This document shows positions 27,028 to 35,189 of a stretch of DNA of 64,000 nucleotides, one piece after another. Both the position numbers and the translations under genes were made by a program. This stretch comes from Arthrobacter alpinus (lineage in GTDB: Bacteria; Actinomycetota; Actinomycetes; Actinomycetales; Micrococcaceae): contig NZ_CP013200.1 of NCBI RefSeq assembly GCF_001445575.1, positions 3,596,001 to 3,660,000 on the forward strand. Reading direction: 5' to 3'. The first letter of the stretch is position 1. Every line of letters begins with the position of its first letter. Below the pieces are notes generated by a model. It was not told where the DNA came from. It was given only the letters and a program-made list of their open reading frames with translations, and searched no databases.

Positions 27028-27921
27028 TTAGACACGCTCCGTCACTCGTTCGCCGAGCAGGCCGGTGGGTTTCAAGGTCAGGAAGGCGATCAGCACCGCG
27101 AAGGTGAACACATCGCGCCATTCCCCGCCCAGCCACTGGGACCCAAACGCTTCCAGCAGGCCCAGGAGCAAACCGCCTAGCATGGCGCCCTTGATGTTGC
27201 CGATGCCGCCAATCACTGCGGCGGTAAAGGCCTTGAGCCCAATAATGAAGCCCATCAGGAAATCGATCTTGCCGTAGTAGGCGCCAGCCATGACCCCGGC
27301 GGCACCTGCCAGCGCAGAGCCAATGAAGAACGTCCACGTGATGACTTTGTTGACGTTGATTCCCATGAGCAGCGAACCCTTGGGATCCAGGGCAATGGCG
27401 CGCATTGCACGGCCCATGGAGGTGCGTTGAATGTAGGAGTTCAGGCTCAGCATGAGCAACACGGCGATCACCATGAGCACAATTTGTGGGGCCGATACCC
27501 GCGCGCCGAGGACATCGAAGGTCTGGCCCTGAAGCCGGACCGGGAACACTCGTGGGTTGGGGCCGGCGATGGCGCTGACCCCGTATTCGAGGGTGAAGGA
27601 GGCGCCGACGGCGGTAATGAGGACCGCGAGCCGCGGCGAGCCACGCAGCGGCCGGTAGGCGAGACGCTCAATGCCCACACCAATGCCGCCCGAGATGATC
27701 ATGGTCAGCAAGAGCACTATGAGAAGGGCTGTGATGGACATTGAAGCCGGGATGATGCCGACGGAGCTGAGCATCGCATAACCAATGAATGCGCCCAGCA
27801 TGTAAAGGTCACCGTGGGCGAAGTTGAGGAGTTTGATAATGCCGTAGACCATGGAATAGCCAAGGGCAATCAGTGCATAGAATGAGCCGACGAAGAGGCC
27901 ATTCCAAACGAGCTGTGTCAT
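27028..27921 (-). CDS. Branched-chain-type amino acid ABC transporter permease (LivH-like)
   Basis: The 297-residue permease starts MTQLVWNGLFVGSFYALIALG and carries GIIKLLNFAHGDLYMLGAF and the coupling motif GRAMRAIALDPKGSLLMGIN. Both are typical of LivH. It forms the channel with LivM. An 86-bp gap with a GC hairpin separates it from the binding-protein gene. Confidence 0.92.
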   Translation of the reverse strand: MTQLVWNGLFVGSFYALIALGYSMVYGIIKLLNFAHGDLYMLGAFIGYAMLSSVGIIPASMSITALLIVLLLTMIISGGIGVGIERLAYRPLRGSPRLAVLITAVGASFTLEYGVSAIAGPNPRVFPVRLQGQTFDVLGARVSAPQIVLMVIAVLLMLSLNSYIQRTSMGRAMRAIALDPKGSLLMGINVNKVITWTFFIGSALAGAAGVMAGAYYGKIDFLMGFIIGLKAFTAAVIGGIGNIKGAMLGGLLLGLLEAFGSQWLGGEWRDVFTFAVLIAFLTLKPTGLLGERVTERV

Positions 27922-27950
27922 GGGACCTGCCTTGATTCAAGGATGGCAGC

Positions 27951-27982
27951 CGGGGCAGGCATCATCGTCGACGCCCGCCCCG
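27951..27982 (-). promoter_or_regulatory. Intercistronic hairpin between binding protein and permease genes
   Basis: CGGGGC-a-GGC and GCC-c-GCCCCG pair around a 12-base loop. There is no T-run. Such hairpins after substrate-binding protein genes commonly stabilise the upstream message or partly stop transcription, giving more binding protein than permease; this role is inferred. Confidence 0.5.
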
Positions 27983-28007
27983 ACCAGTGTGGTGTTCCCT
28001 TGGCGGG

Positions 28008-29177
28008 TTAGCTCAGATCGTCATGCAGGGTGAACTTGCCATCCTTGACCACGAGGATCTGGAATCCGCCACTGCTCAGCGTGTGTTCCGGTGTGAACTT
28101 CAGCGGTCCGGAGAACAGTTCGAAGCCGTCGATGGCGTTCAAAGCGGCGATAATCTTGTCCCCATCGGTACTGCCAGCCTTGGTGATGGCCTCAGCAGCG
28201 AGCCGGACGGCGTCATAGGACTGGGTCGAGTAAGGTCCCGGGGCCGAGCCAAACTTCTTCGTGTAATCGGCGATCCACGTCTCAGCACCCTTGATGGTAT
28301 CGGGGGTCTGGGTCATGGTGGCGAAGACGCCCTCAGCATTGGTACCGCCGGCAATCTCAATCAATGAGGCGTCAACGCTGCCATCTGCGACCATGATCTT
28401 GCCCTTGAAGCCAGCAGCCTTGAGCTGGTTGATGATCAGGCCACCCTCCTGGTAGTAACCGGTCCAGTAGACCATGTCCGGGTTGGCGCCTGTGATGTCG
28501 TGGACCACTGACGAATAGTCGCTTTCACCGGCTGTGACCGAGGTGGCCAGCGCTACCTTAATGCCGCCTGCCGCTTCCAAATCCTTCTTGGTCTGGGACG
28601 CAATGTCCTTGGAGTAGCTGGTGTTGTCATCAACAAGGGCCACCGACTTCACGCCGTCCTTAGCCATGAACTTCACCGCTGCCGCCGACTGCTGGGCTCC
28701 GGTGCCGTTGATCAGGAACACATTGGGCAGCTTCTGGTTGACCAGTTCCTGAGAGTTGGCGGCCGGGATGATCATTGGGATGTTTGCCTTGGCGAAGATG
28801 GGCAACGTTGGCAAGGTGGCCCCGGAACAATAACCGCCCACTGAGACCACGGCTCCGTTGGAGACTGCCTTGTTGGCAGCGGCTGCAGCCTGGGTGGGAT
28901 CACAGGCCTCGTCCTCCGGATCAAACTGCAGCTGGCGGCCAAGCACCCCGCCCTTGGCATTGATCTCATCGATCGCCATTTGCATGCCGTTCTTCATGTA
29001 CGTACCAGTAGGTGCGCTGGAGCCAGAGAGCGGAATGACCGCAGCAATTTTGATGGGGCCGGAATCGCCTGAGGCATTCCCATCTCCGCCGCTGAGTATT
29101 CCGCCACAGCCGGTTGTTGCCATGAGCGCTGCGGCCACGGCACCTACGGCCAAAACCTTGGGAATTCGAAGTTTCAT
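28008..29177 (-). CDS. Amino acid ABC transporter substrate-binding lipoprotein (LivK-like), probable (hydroxy)proline binding
   Basis: The 389-residue protein has a lipoprotein signal peptide (MKLRIPKVLAVGAVAAALMA) ending in the lipobox TTGC, with the lipid cysteine near residue 24. A Leu/Ile/Val-binding type I fold follows (IAAVIPLSGSSAPTGTYMKNG, GAVVSVGGYCSGATLP). Substrate cannot be read from sequence. Its operon lies in the hydroxyproline island and has the same putative operator, so hydroxyproline or proline is the best guess. It is the first gene of the five-gene importer operon. Confidence 0.9.
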   Translation of the reverse strand: MKLRIPKVLAVGAVAAALMATTGCGGILSGGDGNASGDSGPIKIAAVIPLSGSSAPTGTYMKNGMQMAIDEINAKGGVLGRQLQFDPEDEACDPTQAAAAANKAVSNGAVVSVGGYCSGATLPTLPIFAKANIPMIIPAANSQELVNQKLPNVFLINGTGAQQSAAAVKFMAKDGVKSVALVDDNTSYSKDIASQTKKDLEAAGGIKVALATSVTAGESDYSSVVHDITGANPDMVYWTGYYQEGGLIINQLKAAGFKGKIMVADGSVDASLIEIAGGTNAEGVFATMTQTPDTIKGAETWIADYTKKFGSAPGPYSTQSYDAVRLAAEAITKAGSTDGDKIIAALNAIDGFELFSGPLKFTPEHTLSSGGFQILVVKDGKFTLHDDLS

Positions 29178-29269
29178 TGCCTACATCTCCTTTGACGTGA
29201 CAACGCGGCCGAGTTCTTCGGGATACCCCGTTCGCTTGGCCTACGTAATCTAGATCACACTTCGCTTAT

Positions 29270-29305
29270 CAGTAAAATATGACATGTCACGATTTCGAGT
29301 GTCAA
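29270..29305 (-). promoter_or_regulatory. Promoter TTGACA-18-CATATT with putative GntR operator, site 4
   Basis: On the minus strand a consensus -35 TTGACA (29300-29305) and -10 CATATT (29276-29281) are 18 bp apart. The shared 21-bp site (29270-29290) overlaps the -10 and contains the perfect palindrome TGACATGTCA. It lies 93 bp before the importer operon. In the rest of the 377-bp gap (29178-29554) nothing gene-like is seen. Confidence 0.7.
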
Positions 29306-29554
29306 CAGATTCTTCGTCGTCGAGATGCAAATGAGACACAACACCCACAGGCCTACGCTGGGGGAACGCTCACCCCAGGCGCACCTCGGTGAGGGGAGGC
29401 TGGAAGCCGGGACCCGGCGTCGTGCGTGGCAGTGCGGCACGCCCGGAAACACGCAGGGAAAGTGGCAACGGCACGGGCACAGGCGCCGGCAACGGAACAC
29501 GGTCGCAATAACTGAGCCCACGCCCAGCAATGCCAGCAGCGAACTGGCGGTGCG

Positions 29555-30634
29555 TTAGTCGACGACGAGGCCCTGGCCCGTGCCGCGCCCCAGCAGAACC
29601 GGCGCAATCTCACCGAATCCACGGACATTTTCCACGGGGAGCTGAGTCAGGATAAAGCGGTCGTCGCCGGACAGCGCCGAGGCCGTGACCGAGTCAATCA
29701 GGACGGTTCCGGGTTGCGCCAACGAGGTCAGGCGGGCGGCCAGATTCACGGTGGGACCGTAAATATCGCCCAGTCGGGAAAGTACGCGTCCCCAAACCAT
29801 GGCCACACGGGCTTCGGGAAGGAAATCGTCGGCCGCCATGGCCTCGGCTAGCGCCAGAGAAATCTGGGCACCAGCCACAGGCGTTTCGCAGTTGAACAAC
29901 ACTTCATCGCCAATGGTCTTCACCAGGCGGCCACCACCGACGCTAATGATCTCAGCGCAAATGTTTTCAAAGCGCTGAACCAGCCGAGCCAGGGTCTTCT
30001 CATTCATGCGCCGGGACAAGGAGGTGTAGCTGACCAGGTCGGCAAAACCCACGGCGCGGGCCAGGGGCAGCGGCGCGTCGTCCTCGTCGCCGTCGCGCCC
30101 TAATTCACTGGAGGCCAAGCCTTCCTGGGCGCGCACGGCAAGACGCTGGATGCCGGCGTTGAGCTGACGTCGGTAGGAATACACCAACAGCTCTTCCAGG
30201 GGCGAAATCAAGTTAGGCAGCTCGGAAACAACGGCGCGGCGAGCCTCGGCGTCGCTGACACCATGTTCCACGACGAGGTCTTCCACCAAGGCCTCGATTT
30301 GCCAGACAGCCATACGGTCCGTCATCTGGCCGATGGAACGGGTGACGGATATGGCGGTTTCTTCGGTCAGTAGACCCTCACGCACCATGGTGACCACGAT
30401 TTGCAGCGCCTCTTGGTCACGCGCAGTGAACGCCACGTCTTCGTCCCCCAAGTTAGGGAAACCCATGGCGCGCCAAATTTTGCGGGCAGACAGCAATGAA
30501 ACGCCAACTCCGGCGGCTACATCACGGCGCTTCATGGTCCGTTCGCCGCCCAAAAGCTGCGTTTCCAATGCCTTGGTTTGATTGTGCGAGGCAGGCGTTA
30601 ACGATGGCTCGGGTGGATCAGTGGTCTCTTCCAA
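29555..30634 (-). CDS. Class III adenylate cyclase with N-terminal regulatory domain
   Basis: The 359-residue soluble protein has an all-helical N-terminal domain (about residues 30-170, with a helix-turn-helix-like MKRRDVAAGVGVSLLSARKIW) like the autoinhibitory domain of mycobacterial Rv1264-type cyclases, and a C-terminal catalytic domain. Catalytic residues are present: first metal Asp in GFADLVSYTSL, substrate Lys and second Asp in LVKTIGDEVLF, and the transition-state Asn/Arg in YGPTVNLAARL. It should make cAMP; in Rv1264 the activity is pH-controlled. The TTG start follows AAGGAG and overlaps the bPH gene by 17 bp; an ATG at 30535 is an alternative. Confidence 0.88.
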   Translation of the reverse strand: MEETTDPPEPSLTPASHNQTKALETQLLGGERTMKRRDVAAGVGVSLLSARKIWRAMGFPNLGDEDVAFTARDQEALQIVVTMVREGLLTEETAISVTRSIGQMTDRMAVWQIEALVEDLVVEHGVSDAEARRAVVSELPNLISPLEELLVYSYRRQLNAGIQRLAVRAQEGLASSELGRDGDEDDAPLPLARAVGFADLVSYTSLSRRMNEKTLARLVQRFENICAEIISVGGGRLVKTIGDEVLFNCETPVAGAQISLALAEAMAADDFLPEARVAMVWGRVLSRLGDIYGPTVNLAARLTSLAQPGTVLIDSVTASALSGDDRFILTQLPVENVRGFGEIAPVLLGRGTGQGLVVD

Positions 30635-31217
30635 GCTTGCGCAGCTCCTTCTCGCTCATACCTACGGTCCAAGAGTAGTCCCGTTCTTGGGGAGTTTGCT
30701 GCATGGACGCTCGGAACTCCGTAGCCCAAAATTGTTGGGCATCTTTATTAAACTCGGTCCAGTGCGGTATTTCACGCACCGTTACTACTGTGTCCGGGTG
30801 GGCGATCAGTTGTAAATCACCAGAACCCACCATTCGCTGGCGCCAACTCTGGACGGCGCGTACCTCCTGCATGTGGGCCAGGACGTGTATTTGCAGCTTC
30901 CTGCTGAGCAACCCGTGACGTACCAGCAGGCGCTGGTTGGTGAGCGTGTATTTGGTCCCAGTCCACCGCCAGATACGTCTAATCGGATAGATCAGCAGCA
31001 GTAAACACACCGCCACCACCACAATCACCACCAGCGGTTGGCGCCATGGCCCCGCAGCAGGAGCCCACTGTGCAAACGGCAAGGGCTGAAGTTTCGCCAA
31101 CGCCGCCGATCCCAGCATGATGAGCACCAGGCCAACAGAAATGGGTCCCACCAACGTTCGCGAATGCGGATGGCAGCGAATCTCCACTTGTTCGTGCTCG
31201 AGCATCAACTTATGCAT
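30618..31217 (-). CDS. Bacterial PH-domain (bPH2/DUF304) membrane protein
   Basis: The protein of about 199 residues has two membrane segments (LVGPISVGLVLIMLGSAAL and PLVVIVVVAVCLLLLI) followed by a bPH domain starting WTGTKYTLTNQRLLVRHGLLSRK, with the usual IPHWTEFNKDAQQFW end. Its function is unknown; in actinobacteria it commonly stands between birA and a cyclase gene, as here. Three in-frame ATGs are close together; the one overlapping the birA stop was chosen. Confidence 0.82.
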   Translation of the reverse strand: MHKLMLEHEQVEIRCHPHSRTLVGPISVGLVLIMLGSAALAKLQPLPFAQWAPAAGPWRQPLVVIVVVAVCLLLLIYPIRRIWRWTGTKYTLTNQRLLVRHGLLSRKLQIHVLAHMQEVRAVQSWRQRMVGSGDLQLIAHPDTVVTVREIPHWTEFNKDAQQFWATEFRASMQQTPQERDYSWTVGMSEKELRKLGRDH

Positions 31218-32358
31218 AGCCAAGGGCACCATCCGGGCCAGTCCTGCGCAGGTGCACTACGTCGCCGGCGCTGACCGTATGTTCGGTGCCGGCGGCATCG
31301 CGCAACAGCAGACTGCCGTCACTATTCAAGTCCACGGCCGTGCCGAAGAGCAGGGCGCCGCCGGGTAATTCTGCCCGCACTTGCTGACCCAACGTGCTCA
31401 TGAGGTTTCGGGCCAGATCCACAGCGCTGGCACCACCTTGCAAAGGGGCCTGCGCATCCCCACCCACATCGACAAACGCCTGGTACAGCCTGGCAAAATT
31501 GTTAAGGTAGCCCGGCAACAACACATTTCTATCCAGCCCTGACCCGTGAACCCCCTCAATTAACAATGAGGTGGCCCTGTCCGTTGGCAGCTCAGTTTGC
31601 TCTGCGCTGACATTGACCCCCACGCCAACCACGACGCCGATTCCCGACTGTGTGCGCTCCCCCACCATTCCGGTGGTTGCTGAGGCGTGTTCCGCTGAGG
31701 TGTGGGCTGCTGAGGTCTGTCCCGCTGAGGGATGGTTCGCAGTCTGACCTGCGGAGGCGGGCACCTGTGGTCTGGTCATCTGGGACGTGGGCACCTGTGG
31801 CGCGGGAGCCATCGGCATGGGTACCACTTGGGCGAGGATCCCCGCCAGCTTCCTGCCGTTGACCACTACATCATTGGGCCACTTGAGCGTGGCCGGGACG
31901 CCAGTGAGAGTGCGCAGCGCCTGGCAGAGTGCCACTCCGGCCAGAATGGACAGCCATCCGTAGCCCGTGGCAGCAAAAGTAGTGCCCGTCGGGTTGGCTG
32001 CGCTTGTGGCTCGCTGCTCCCCCGGCCACACCAAGACGCTGGAAATCATTGCAGCTCCAGCAGGAACTTCCCACGCCCGCCCAAGCCGACCTTTGCCAGC
32101 AGGTTGAGCATCGGCAATCAAGACGCTCAGGGACGGAAAGTATTGCTTGAGGTCGGCAGCACCGGCGGCCAAATCAGTGTTGGTCGACCCGGCTGAGTCC
32201 ACCACATCAACGCGCCCAAAGTCTCCCCGCGGATGCATCAGCTCTGACTTCAAGCGGGCAGGGTTAAGTTTGATAGGGGCAGAGTTGAGAGCTGCCGCTG
32301 GCAGCTGGTGGGGTCGGGTCTGACCGTTCTGGTCAGGGTTTGTTGCGGCGCCGTTCAT
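31210..32358 (-). CDS. birA: Biotin--[acyl-CoA carboxylase] ligase
   Basis: The 382-residue ligase shows the biotinyl-AMP binding motif GKGRLGRAWEVPAG (residues 88-101), LKWPNDVVVNGRKLAGIL (158-174) and GVGVNV, followed by the small C-terminal domain (VDLNSDGSLLLRDAAGTEHTV). It lacks the N-terminal DNA-binding domain of E. coli BirA. It would attach biotin to the lysine of the carboxylase subunit at 51758-53557. Residues 180-235, between two core strands, are a low-complexity Pro/Ala/Ser/Thr/Gln insert (SAGQTSAAHTSAEHASA) that the family lacks. The ATG at 32358 follows AGGATTAGTACT. Confidence 0.9.
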   Translation of the reverse strand: MNGAATNPDQNGQTRPHQLPAAALNSAPIKLNPARLKSELMHPRGDFGRVDVVDSAGSTNTDLAAGAADLKQYFPSLSVLIADAQPAGKGRLGRAWEVPAGAAMISSVLVWPGEQRATSAANPTGTTFAATGYGWLSILAGVALCQALRTLTGVPATLKWPNDVVVNGRKLAGILAQVVPMPMAPAPQVPTSQMTRPQVPASAGQTANHPSAGQTSAAHTSAEHASATTGMVGERTQSGIGVVVGVGVNVSAEQTELPTDRATSLLIEGVHGSGLDRNVLLPGYLNNFARLYQAFVDVGGDAQAPLQGGASAVDLARNLMSTLGQQVRAELPGGALLFGTAVDLNSDGSLLLRDAAGTEHTVSAGDVVHLRRTGPDGALGYA

Positions 32359-32522
32359 AGTACTAATCCTATCCGGCGCTGAGACTGACAAATCCTGCCT
32401 AGGGTTGAGATTCCAGCCCAAAAACGGGCGCTCATTCCTCCACAGGGAATGCCAGGTTGCAGTTGTCCCCACAGGGGCTTCTACGGCCCTTAAATGTCAG
32501 TACCTTCTCATAAAATAGAGCT

Positions 32523-34976
32523 ATGGACACAACGGCGGGGATGCCGGTTGAATCGGCTCCCCATTCAGGGGTTTTGCGGGTTGGTGATCATGTACACCAA
32601 CTCCTCAATCTTGTTCGGGCTTTGTGCTCAACGGGCCCCCCTGCACCGTCTCCAAACTCGTCCCAATCTTCTGTGCCCTCACCATCGGATAGCCGCGTTG
32701 ACGTTGGCGTTGATCTCGGCTCCCTCTCTGACGTGGAGTTTGCGCAGTGGTCTCAAGACGTAGAGCGTTTGATGTGCGTCGCACAGGCATTGAGCGTCCA
32801 AAACGCTGGGGAAATGGATCTGCGTGTCACGGCCGGACGCTATGCCGAGACCGGTGCTCGTGGGACCGTCGACGTACTCGTGCAGTCCCTGCAACTAAGC
32901 TCCAGTGAAGCTCACCGCAGAATCGCCCTGGCCAAACAAGTCCTGCCTGTGGTTGACACCATCACAGGCGCTGTAGCCCCTACCGCTCATCAGATCCTGG
33001 CAGAGGCCTTCTTCAATGGATCGCTCTCCCTAGAACGCGCCGAGAGCGTTTCTCACTTTCTCAAAGAAGCCGGCCGGCTCGCCAGCAATGGCCGCATCAG
33101 CGAAGAGAAATCCGTCGAAGTCGAAGAAGCCCTGGTTGCCACCGGTCAACTTCAAGGCCCTGATTTCATCAGGTCAGTGGGAAACCAGATCATGAGCCAT
33201 CTAGACCCCGACGGGAACAAACCCAGCGAGTCGGATTTACTTGCACGGCAAGGCTTGTTCTTCCGCAAGCCCCGCCGGGGGCTAGTTTCCATCTACGGAG
33301 CCTGCACCGTAGAACAATACGAACAGCTCATGGCGGTGATCAGCTTCGCTACCAACCCCAATAAACACACCAACATCGACACCCTTGCCACACCAGAGGA
33401 CGGCGTCAACGGCAGCGCCGGTGCAGGTCATCAGGCTGGCACCAGCACGGCAAGCGATACCCACACGGGCTCCGATACAACTACGGGGTTCAGCGGAGAA
33501 TCAGGCAATTCAGGCAATTCAGAATGTGCCGGGCAAGAATCGCTGCTAGACCAACTCCACGACATCTCCGACCTCTTCACCAACACCACCACCACCAGCA
33601 CGGATCCACCCTCCAGCAGGGAATCCCGAACCCCAGATACAGCACAGTCAGGCCCACTACATCAGGGACCACCACCACAGCCACCTGAGGTGCAGCAGCA
33701 AGCTGCGCCGCCATCGCCCGAGCCTGATCCCTATTCAGATCCTGAGCCAACGCCGGAACCTGAGCCAGATGCAGAGACGGCTACGGAGACACAGACAGCG
33801 CCAGATCCTGAGCCAGAGCCAGCACGACCGATTCCTCCACCACTCATCAACGGGTGGCGACGCCGAATCGAACCCTGGGAAATCCCGCCTCGTCCGCCGC
33901 AAGCTCCCGAAAACGCGCTGCCGCCTGTCTACGACGGAGACACCTGGTTCTGGTTCGGCCCCACACCACCAGGTACACCCGCGTTTGCACCCCAGCCCAT
34001 GCCCAAGCCCAAGCCCACGGCCACGGCCACGGCCACGGCCACGGAAAGTGAACCTCGAGGCGAACCCGGAGTCCATCCGGGAGCACCCTCACCGCCACCC
34101 TCTCCAGAACCGCCGCCAGAGCAGAACTATGGCTTCGGCCCCGAGTGGGATAGCACCCCACTCACCAACACCAGGGGCAACAGTAGCTACAGCGGGACAA
34201 GTTCCAGTGCCAGCGCCAGTGATTCACTCAACAGCCATGATGACTGTGACGGCGCCCCTGAAGACGACACCGACAAGCCTTGGCCGCATTCCGTCTACGG
34301 GGTAGACGTCTCAGCACCCGGCGATAACGAAACTTTGCCCGGTCTTGACCCGATTGACCCGTTCAGCAGTGACCCGGCCGTGAAAGACACCCGCACCAAC
34401 GGGCAAAAACTCCTTGAAGGGCTGATCTCCTGCGTGAAACTCGCAGCTCGCACCGGAAAGCTCCCCCTCAACGGCGGACTGAAAACCCAACTCATCATCA
34501 GCTGCACGGAGGAAGACCTTCGCCGTGCCGACGGTCTCGGCACTGCCTACACCACCTATAGCGGCCCCATGCCGCTAAGCCTGTTCAGCCAGTCTCTGTG
34601 CGATCCCGAAATCACCAAAATCACTTACCGTAACGGACAAGAAATCATCAATGCTGGCCGCAGCCAACGCCTCTTCACACCCGCTCAGCGCAAACTCCTC
34701 TTCGCTAGAGACCTCGGCTGTGCCTTCCCTGACTGCAGGGCGGCCGCCACATGGTGTGAAGCCCATCATGTAATCCCTTGGCAAGAAGGCGGAGAAACCA
34801 ACCTCAACAACGCCGCCTTACTCTGCGGAGCCCACCACACCCTCATCCACCACAGTCAATGGCAAGCAAACATCATCGACGGCACTCCTTGGTTCACACC
34901 ACCGTGGACGCTTGACCCCACCCAAAGAAAACGCCGCAACAACTACCACCACGGCCTCCAGAAGAACCACCGCTGA
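32523..34976 (+). CDS. DUF222 (13E12-like) protein with C-terminal HNH nuclease domain, unusually long linker
   Basis: The 817-residue protein has an N-terminal helical DUF222 domain (about residues 60-290), a long central region and a C-terminal HNH motif (CAFPDCRAAATWCEAHHVIPW, N of NLNNAALLC, then HHTLIHH). The centre (about 300-600) is low complexity: PEPDPYSDPEPTPEPEPDAE, PKPKPTATATATATES and PPPSPEPPPEQ. Such proteins are common and multicopy in actinobacteria; a nuclease is expected from the HNH residues but no cellular role is established. It interrupts birA and the carboxylase genes and is transcribed away from birA. The start follows a weak TAGAG. Confidence 0.85.
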   Translation: MDTTAGMPVESAPHSGVLRVGDHVHQLLNLVRALCSTGPPAPSPNSSQSSVPSPSDSRVDVGVDLGSLSDVEFAQWSQDVERLMCVAQALSVQNAGEMDLRVTAGRYAETGARGTVDVLVQSLQLSSSEAHRRIALAKQVLPVVDTITGAVAPTAHQILAEAFFNGSLSLERAESVSHFLKEAGRLASNGRISEEKSVEVEEALVATGQLQGPDFIRSVGNQIMSHLDPDGNKPSESDLLARQGLFFRKPRRGLVSIYGACTVEQYEQLMAVISFATNPNKHTNIDTLATPEDGVNGSAGAGHQAGTSTASDTHTGSDTTTGFSGESGNSGNSECAGQESLLDQLHDISDLFTNTTTTSTDPPSSRESRTPDTAQSGPLHQGPPPQPPEVQQQAAPPSPEPDPYSDPEPTPEPEPDAETATETQTAPDPEPEPARPIPPPLINGWRRRIEPWEIPPRPPQAPENALPPVYDGDTWFWFGPTPPGTPAFAPQPMPKPKPTATATATATESEPRGEPGVHPGAPSPPPSPEPPPEQNYGFGPEWDSTPLTNTRGNSSYSGTSSSASASDSLNSHDDCDGAPEDDTDKPWPHSVYGVDVSAPGDNETLPGLDPIDPFSSDPAVKDTRTNGQKLLEGLISCVKLAARTGKLPLNGGLKTQLIISCTEEDLRRADGLGTAYTTYSGPMPLSLFSQSLCDPEITKITYRNGQEIINAGRSQRLFTPAQRKLLFARDLGCAFPDCRAAATWCEAHHVIPWQEGGETNLNNAALLCGAHHTLIHHSQWQANIIDGTPWFTPPWTLDPTQRKRRNNYHHGLQKNHR

Positions 34977-35069
34977 TACCACCGGTGAGCCAATGCGGAA
35001 CCGCCACTGAGCCCATACCCGGTCAAAAAGTGGGAACTGGGACAAAACGCCAGATACTTTTCGGCCGAC

Positions 35070-35090
35070 TTTGTAGGGTTCCTACACATG
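35070..35090. promoter_or_regulatory. Palindrome upstream of accD-type gene
   Basis: TGTAGG-gtt-CCTACA is a perfect 6-bp inverted repeat 100 bp before the carboxylase beta gene. A similar element is found 92 bp before the carboxylase alpha gene (51646-51666). A shared regulator of fatty-acid or propionyl-CoA genes is a reasonable guess. Nothing else is seen in the 213-bp gap. Confidence 0.45.
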
Positions 35091-35189
35091 CAGGGCTCCA
35101 TATCGTTATTAGACTGTCAGTAGAGTTTGACCTTTTGTGCGGTTCCTATGAAGGCCTGCAAGTATCCACACTATTGATCCGGAGTATCA

